Source: Sparassis latifolia (lineage: Eukaryota > Basidiomycota > Agaricomycetes > Polyporales > Sparassidaceae). From it: a stretch of 64,000 bases of DNA. The position numbers were made by a program, and so were the translations under genes. Under the pieces are notes generated by a model that did no database searches, was not told the origin of the DNA, and worked only from the letters and a program-made list of their open reading frames with translations. The stretch is taken from contig CM031560.1 of NCBI GenBank assembly GCA_018466975.1, positions 2,728,001 through 2,792,000 of the forward strand, given 5' to 3'. Below, piece after piece: positions 59,599 through 64,000 of this stretch (the stretch's first letter is position 1; each line of letters begins with the position of its first letter).

Positions 59599-62217
59599 CT
59601 ACACAGCAGGAGAGTTGTGCATGAATTGCCGAAGATGTTGTATAAAATCTGCGTCAGAGACCCTTCTGGGTTGACGTAGCTCCATCTTGCTGGCTTGATC
59701 AATACTGAATCCATCAGCATGCTTTGATTGTCTTGTAACAATATAAATCAGTCAACCTGAACTTTAAAGCGCAGAAAGCTTACAGGTGATCAATCAAGCC
59801 AGCTCTGTGAAAATATCCCTTGCAGAATGACGCGAAGAGACAAGGAAAATCATGCCCAGGCCTCTGAGGCCGCTCACCAAATGCTTGAGTATCCTTCTTG
59901 ACGCGACGTTTGGCTTTGTTTCTCGCCTGCTTCCTAGAAATCGCCACTTTACTACTGTCAGCATTGGGTTCATTACCGAAACCTTCACTTGTATCGATAG
60001 CCATTCCATCAACGGTGGTAGTGTCAATAGACAGAGCGATATCGTCCGTAAGTATAGGACCAATATTGGATCTAACTGAAGGCATGGAAAGGTGATGGGA
60101 GAAGGTGGCACCACACAGCCCACTAGAAGACATGTCTTGCATCGGTGATAGCGACAGCCACGTGTACCAAAGGGTGGTGTGGAATTGGAGGACGTCATCG
60201 CCTGATCCGCTCGTCAGCCTCCAATCACGAAGCTCCTTTGCGATCCGCTGGGTATGTATTACGCTCTCGAGAGAGAAAGTCGCATGCAATTTTTATGGCG
60301 CCTACCATATTGCTCACCTTACAGGAAATCAGCTGAATATAGGCACAGACAACAGTAAAGAAATTCACCTGGTGGGGACATCCAGCCGGGATAAAGACTG
60401 CCTGACCAGGATACTGGTGAACAGTGATAGCTCGGATGCCATATTTACTGGAGAGGCATTCCAGCATGTCTGGAGTCAAGTACACACCATGGCAATGAAT
60501 AGGATCCTCAAGTCATATTCCGCTCGCAATGCATGATCTAATGCAGACGCAGATGCCGCGAGGAAGAGATGCCACGCCGCAAAGCCTGGTTGGTCACCTG
60601 TGAAGTTTGCCGCCCACAGCATGATATTTACAGCGTCCGTGATATCTACGTGCAGTCGAGTAGAACCGTGGTGATGTGAATCGGCAATGGAAGCGAGAGC
60701 GTTATACATTTTTGGCCCTATAAAGCGGAAAACAATGTCTAGCATTACGTTCGAATGAGAAGCAGTTCGTTATTATGTGACGCACCCAAATCCGGAGCAA
60801 CACCATTCTGGGGAAAGTGTGCCGCCAAATTCAGAATACCATCCAAGCGTGCTATATCAGGGCAAGGTACTGCATCCGAGAATGCTTTGAACAGCTCCGG
60901 GAACTTTTCCCTGAAATGTTCCTCTGGAGGCCAGTCCTAACACGAAATAAATTATTCGAGCACCTCCTGGAGTTAATATACATCATACCTTCAATTTCCA
61001 TATCACCGGCGCTGACTTTCCCAAATTTCTGGAAGAACTCTGCTACTGTCGAGTTCAATGTCGCTTTCAGATTCGCAATCCTGAATTTTGACTTTTCGCT
61101 GCCATGCCGTTGAATAAAATAATCGACCCCAGTCAGCTTGAAATCTAGCATCTACGCCTGTGACCACGACAGGTATGCCGGAAGCCCAGATCTTCCGAAA
61201 ATGAGCAGTATCAACATCACGTAAAGGGAGGTGCACAGGGCATTCCGCTATAGCTGCATCTACAGGCGCATTAAAAGGTAGGTGAGTTGTGAGCCGGAAC
61301 CAACAACAACTAAACGAACGCACACTGGGATTTGTGACACCTGCAGGATGGTACGATCCCAGTTATAGCGCCATCAAGCTCGCTTCTCGAGAATCGCGTG
61401 ATAGGAACAAAATTGCCTGACGGTTGACTTGCGCCTATCAGTGACGACATCGGAAGTTGCGCGCAGAACTGAGACATAGGCAGAGGCTTTTATTAAGTCT
61501 CTCGAGCATATTCAAGTCAAGAATACCGCACATTGCCTATGTTACCATAGCAGTCGTTGCATAACTCTTGACCACAGTGCTTGCAAAACCAAGAGAGAGA
61601 AAAGAGCTCAGTGGAACACACGCCTGCAGGAACCATAAGCTGAGATGAACCGGTCCTATCTCGGCGTAGACACCTACCACAAGTAACACGCGGTTGAAGT
61701 TCTCTTCGACACAAAAGATCGGGAAGAACGATCGGGACCGCTCGCCCTCCAGGACAGGAAGTAAAATCCCAGCACAGGCCCTCTATATCTACCATTGGGA
61801 AAATGATGTAGTATAACTATCCTGCATGCCACATACCAATTTCAGTGCAACAAGTTCTGGGGTCAATTTTGTGTTGAACACTGGGAAAACTGCTCGTCCG
61901 CAGACGGAAAATTGAGAGTAATTTTGGGATTACTTCTTCTGCTTGATGAATCAACGCTCGCACCCTAAATTTCTTCAATATTATGTTATCTTGACTACAA
62001 CTGACAAGTGACCACGCACCATGAAAACGGCAACCCTGTTTCCGCCCTTGCTCGCAGAGCCAACATTTCGCAGGCCTTTGAATTGTTTGTGCAGGAGCGA
62101 AGCGTAGCATGGCGCGCTTTGAACAAATATTTGTTCTTTAACGCACGCACTGGTTTCAACATGATGCGAAGGTTCAATTGTACTGCCCTTACCTCTGGAC
62201 GACTCGGACATGTCTGA
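59599..62217 (-). pseudogene. KDM3-type JmjC histone demethylase, probably frame-disrupted
   Basis: On the minus strand, family motifs occur in the expected order. A KDM3-like zinc finger appears as TCGVCSTELFSLSWFCKHCG and ELCNDCY. A JmjC domain follows with IWASGIPVVVTGVDA, VAEFFQKFG, ALASIADSHHHGSTRLHVDI (Fe-binding His-x-Asp near 60645), AVFIPAGCPHQ (near 60375) and IKIACDFLS. The next expected block (ESVIHTQRIAKELRDW) is in a different frame with no room for an intron. A similar mismatch occurs before the zinc finger, where the ENFNRV and RVTC readings overlap in two frames. The C-terminus ends in a C2H2-like FPCLFASFCKGYFHRAGLID. The locus thus looks like a recently disrupted gene for H3K9 demethylation, or an intact gene with sequencing errors. 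Both end coordinates are approximate. Confidence 0.6.
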
Positions 62218-62689
<472 letters not shown>

Positions 62690-64000
62690 TGAACTGCTGG
62701 ACACCTGCATTGGGAAACATTGGTTCTGCAGATACGCCCGACCCTTCTTCTCGCACTTTGTCCTATACTCGGCGAACGCCTGAGCAGTGCTCTCCTTCGA
62801 CTGCTCGCTTGTCAAGTTCCATACCGCGCCCTGCAGCGAACTGCTCCCCAGATTTTCGGCAGAAGAATACTAACTTCGAACCCACACGCCGAGAACAGAA
62901 GCTGAGGGTTGTCCTTCGAATAGACGCTGACAAATGTGTCCTCCCATTCAATCGTCGCCAAGGAAAGCGGAAGACTCTGCTTGACATTCCACGCCCCAGA
63001 TTGACAGATTGCCGTGCTTGATCAATCGCATACGACAGTCTCGAGGCCAGCACCGCTTGTTATTGTAGCCGATGACGTTGTTGGTTGGGTCGATTTGCGC
63101 TGAGGTACCGCTGCATGAGGTCCCGGGACTCTTCTGCGGTGAAATGGAAGAGTATATAAAGACGATCGACGTCACGCAAGTACAGCCGGATCGGATGACG
63201 CAGTTGCAGAGCCGCGATACTGTAAGAAATTGTTTGGAGGCCCCGCTATCTCACTCGCACGCTGGAGACCAATAATTAACAGGTCGAGAACGGCCGTAGT
63301 ACTGGAATACAAAGGCAGAGAATTGCAAGCCGCGATCATTCCATATGCGTCGTGTGCCATATCTACGAATAAAAGATAAGACGAGGAGGCAGTACGCAAG
63401 ACGTGAATCCCTACCCTTGTACGTGAGAACTGAATGGAGTAATCAGCGTCAGTCCATATGCGCACAGCATCTTCGACCAGACACTCACTCTTCGCGGTGC
63501 CGTAATCCGCAAGATTGTGGTCCAAGATAAGTCGCAACAGCCGGTTGAGGAACGTCAAGTCAATCTTCTCATAGACTTTCGACAGGACAGTCTCCATTAG
63601 AACGTTGCATTCGCCGTCGCCGGTCTCCCATATGTCTGTTGTGTTGTCAATCTTCCACACTACGCGTTCGCTAAGCGCAAACATTACCTTGTATACAAGT
63701 AGTGGCGGCGGTTCAGTGTCCTGTTCATAAATTAGTACTAACGTGAGCTACAGGCTAATAAAAACTTACTGCCGCTTGATCCATGCCGGAAGAGTCGCCG
63801 CTTATCCGCCCTGCCGCTGACAGTCAACAAAGAAAATGTAACAACTCTACGCGACGCACTCAAAGAACAGGAATTGGTCGAAGTACTGAAAGAAGTGGTC
63901 AGTCGCTTTAGCGAATCAGACGAAGATTTAGACTTACAGCGCCTGTAATCTTCTCGACTGGGCTCGGCGTCATAGCAAGGGATGAGCTTGTCATAAAGAA
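62690..64000 (-). pseudogene. PRP8: PRP8 splicing factor pseudogene (intron-containing, runs off window)
   Basis: Reading the minus strand from the right edge gives FYDKLIPCYDAEP and EKIT, a retained intron, YFDQFLFFE, then DTEPPPLLVYK. Next come [67 protein letters not shown] and NNFLQYR. These are followed by [54 protein letters not shown] and CGFEV. All are hallmark segments of the Prp8 core, in the right order. They lie in several frames with stops between them, for example after the [12 protein letters not shown] block, and several GT..AG introns remain. It is therefore a DNA-level (not retro-processed) copy that has decayed. The functional PRP8 must lie elsewhere. Confidence 0.88.

Overview
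This window looks like nuclear DNA of a filamentous basidiomycete, probably an Agaricomycete. The genes have many short introns (about 45-65 bp, GT..AG with a few GC..AG). They include families typical of these fungi: a NUP-type purine nucleoside permease, a DUF6534-like seven-helix membrane protein, an RBR ubiquitin ligase fragment and an Mx-like dynamin pair. Exon models were read by eye from splice consensus, frame continuity and remembered family motifs. No alignment or database search was run, and coordinates can be off by a base or a few bases where splice sites are ambiguous.

Layout. 1-1469: no secure gene. 1470-8301: three plus-strand genes (nucleoside permease, NTF2/SnoaL-like protein, 833-residue unknown), with a decayed nucleoside permease relic on the minus strand at about 4658-4930. 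8302-10700: low-complexity and repeat DNA. 10701-11518 (-): thymidylate kinase, divergent from 11795-20801 (+), the 5' half of midasin (MDN1/REA1), which runs into a 100-N gap at 20802-20901. 21741-23549 (-): RAD60/ESC2-like SUMO-like-domain protein, divergent from 23796-26648 (+), a PAXBP1/GCFC-type splicing factor. 27038-43143 (-): an essentially complete MDN1 gene (AAA1-6, long linker, Asp/Glu-rich region, VWA/MIDAS).

The plus-strand half-MDN1 (11581-20801) is a near-identical inverted copy of 34137-43347, ending exactly at the N gap. The simplest reading is two haplotype contigs of a heterozygous or dikaryotic genome placed head to head by the scaffolder. A true inverted segmental duplication cannot be excluded. 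The left copy carries a 1-bp frameshift in its first exon, and homology on the right stops about 200 bp upstream of the MDN1 start codon, where repeat-rich DNA begins.

43348-64000 is an accessory, repeat-laced region. It holds a Rab GTPase C-terminal scrap, a small gene with a HicA-like (dsRBD-fold) domain, a three-exon unknown gene, a DUF6534-like membrane protein gene, two tandem dynamin-family genes that encode only stalk plus GED without a GTPase domain, a frameshifted RBR RING fragment between them, a frame-disrupted KDM3-type JmjC demethylase, and an intron-containing PRP8 pseudogene that runs off the right end. Several dispersed repeat families recur here, and one also occurs in the left part (about 9411).

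The core genes cover ribosome assembly (MDN1), pre-mRNA splicing (PAXBP1/GCFC), genome stability (RAD60/ESC2) and dTTP synthesis (thymidylate kinase). The most unusual items are the GTPase-less dynamin tandem, the HicA-like gene and the MDN1 inverted structure.
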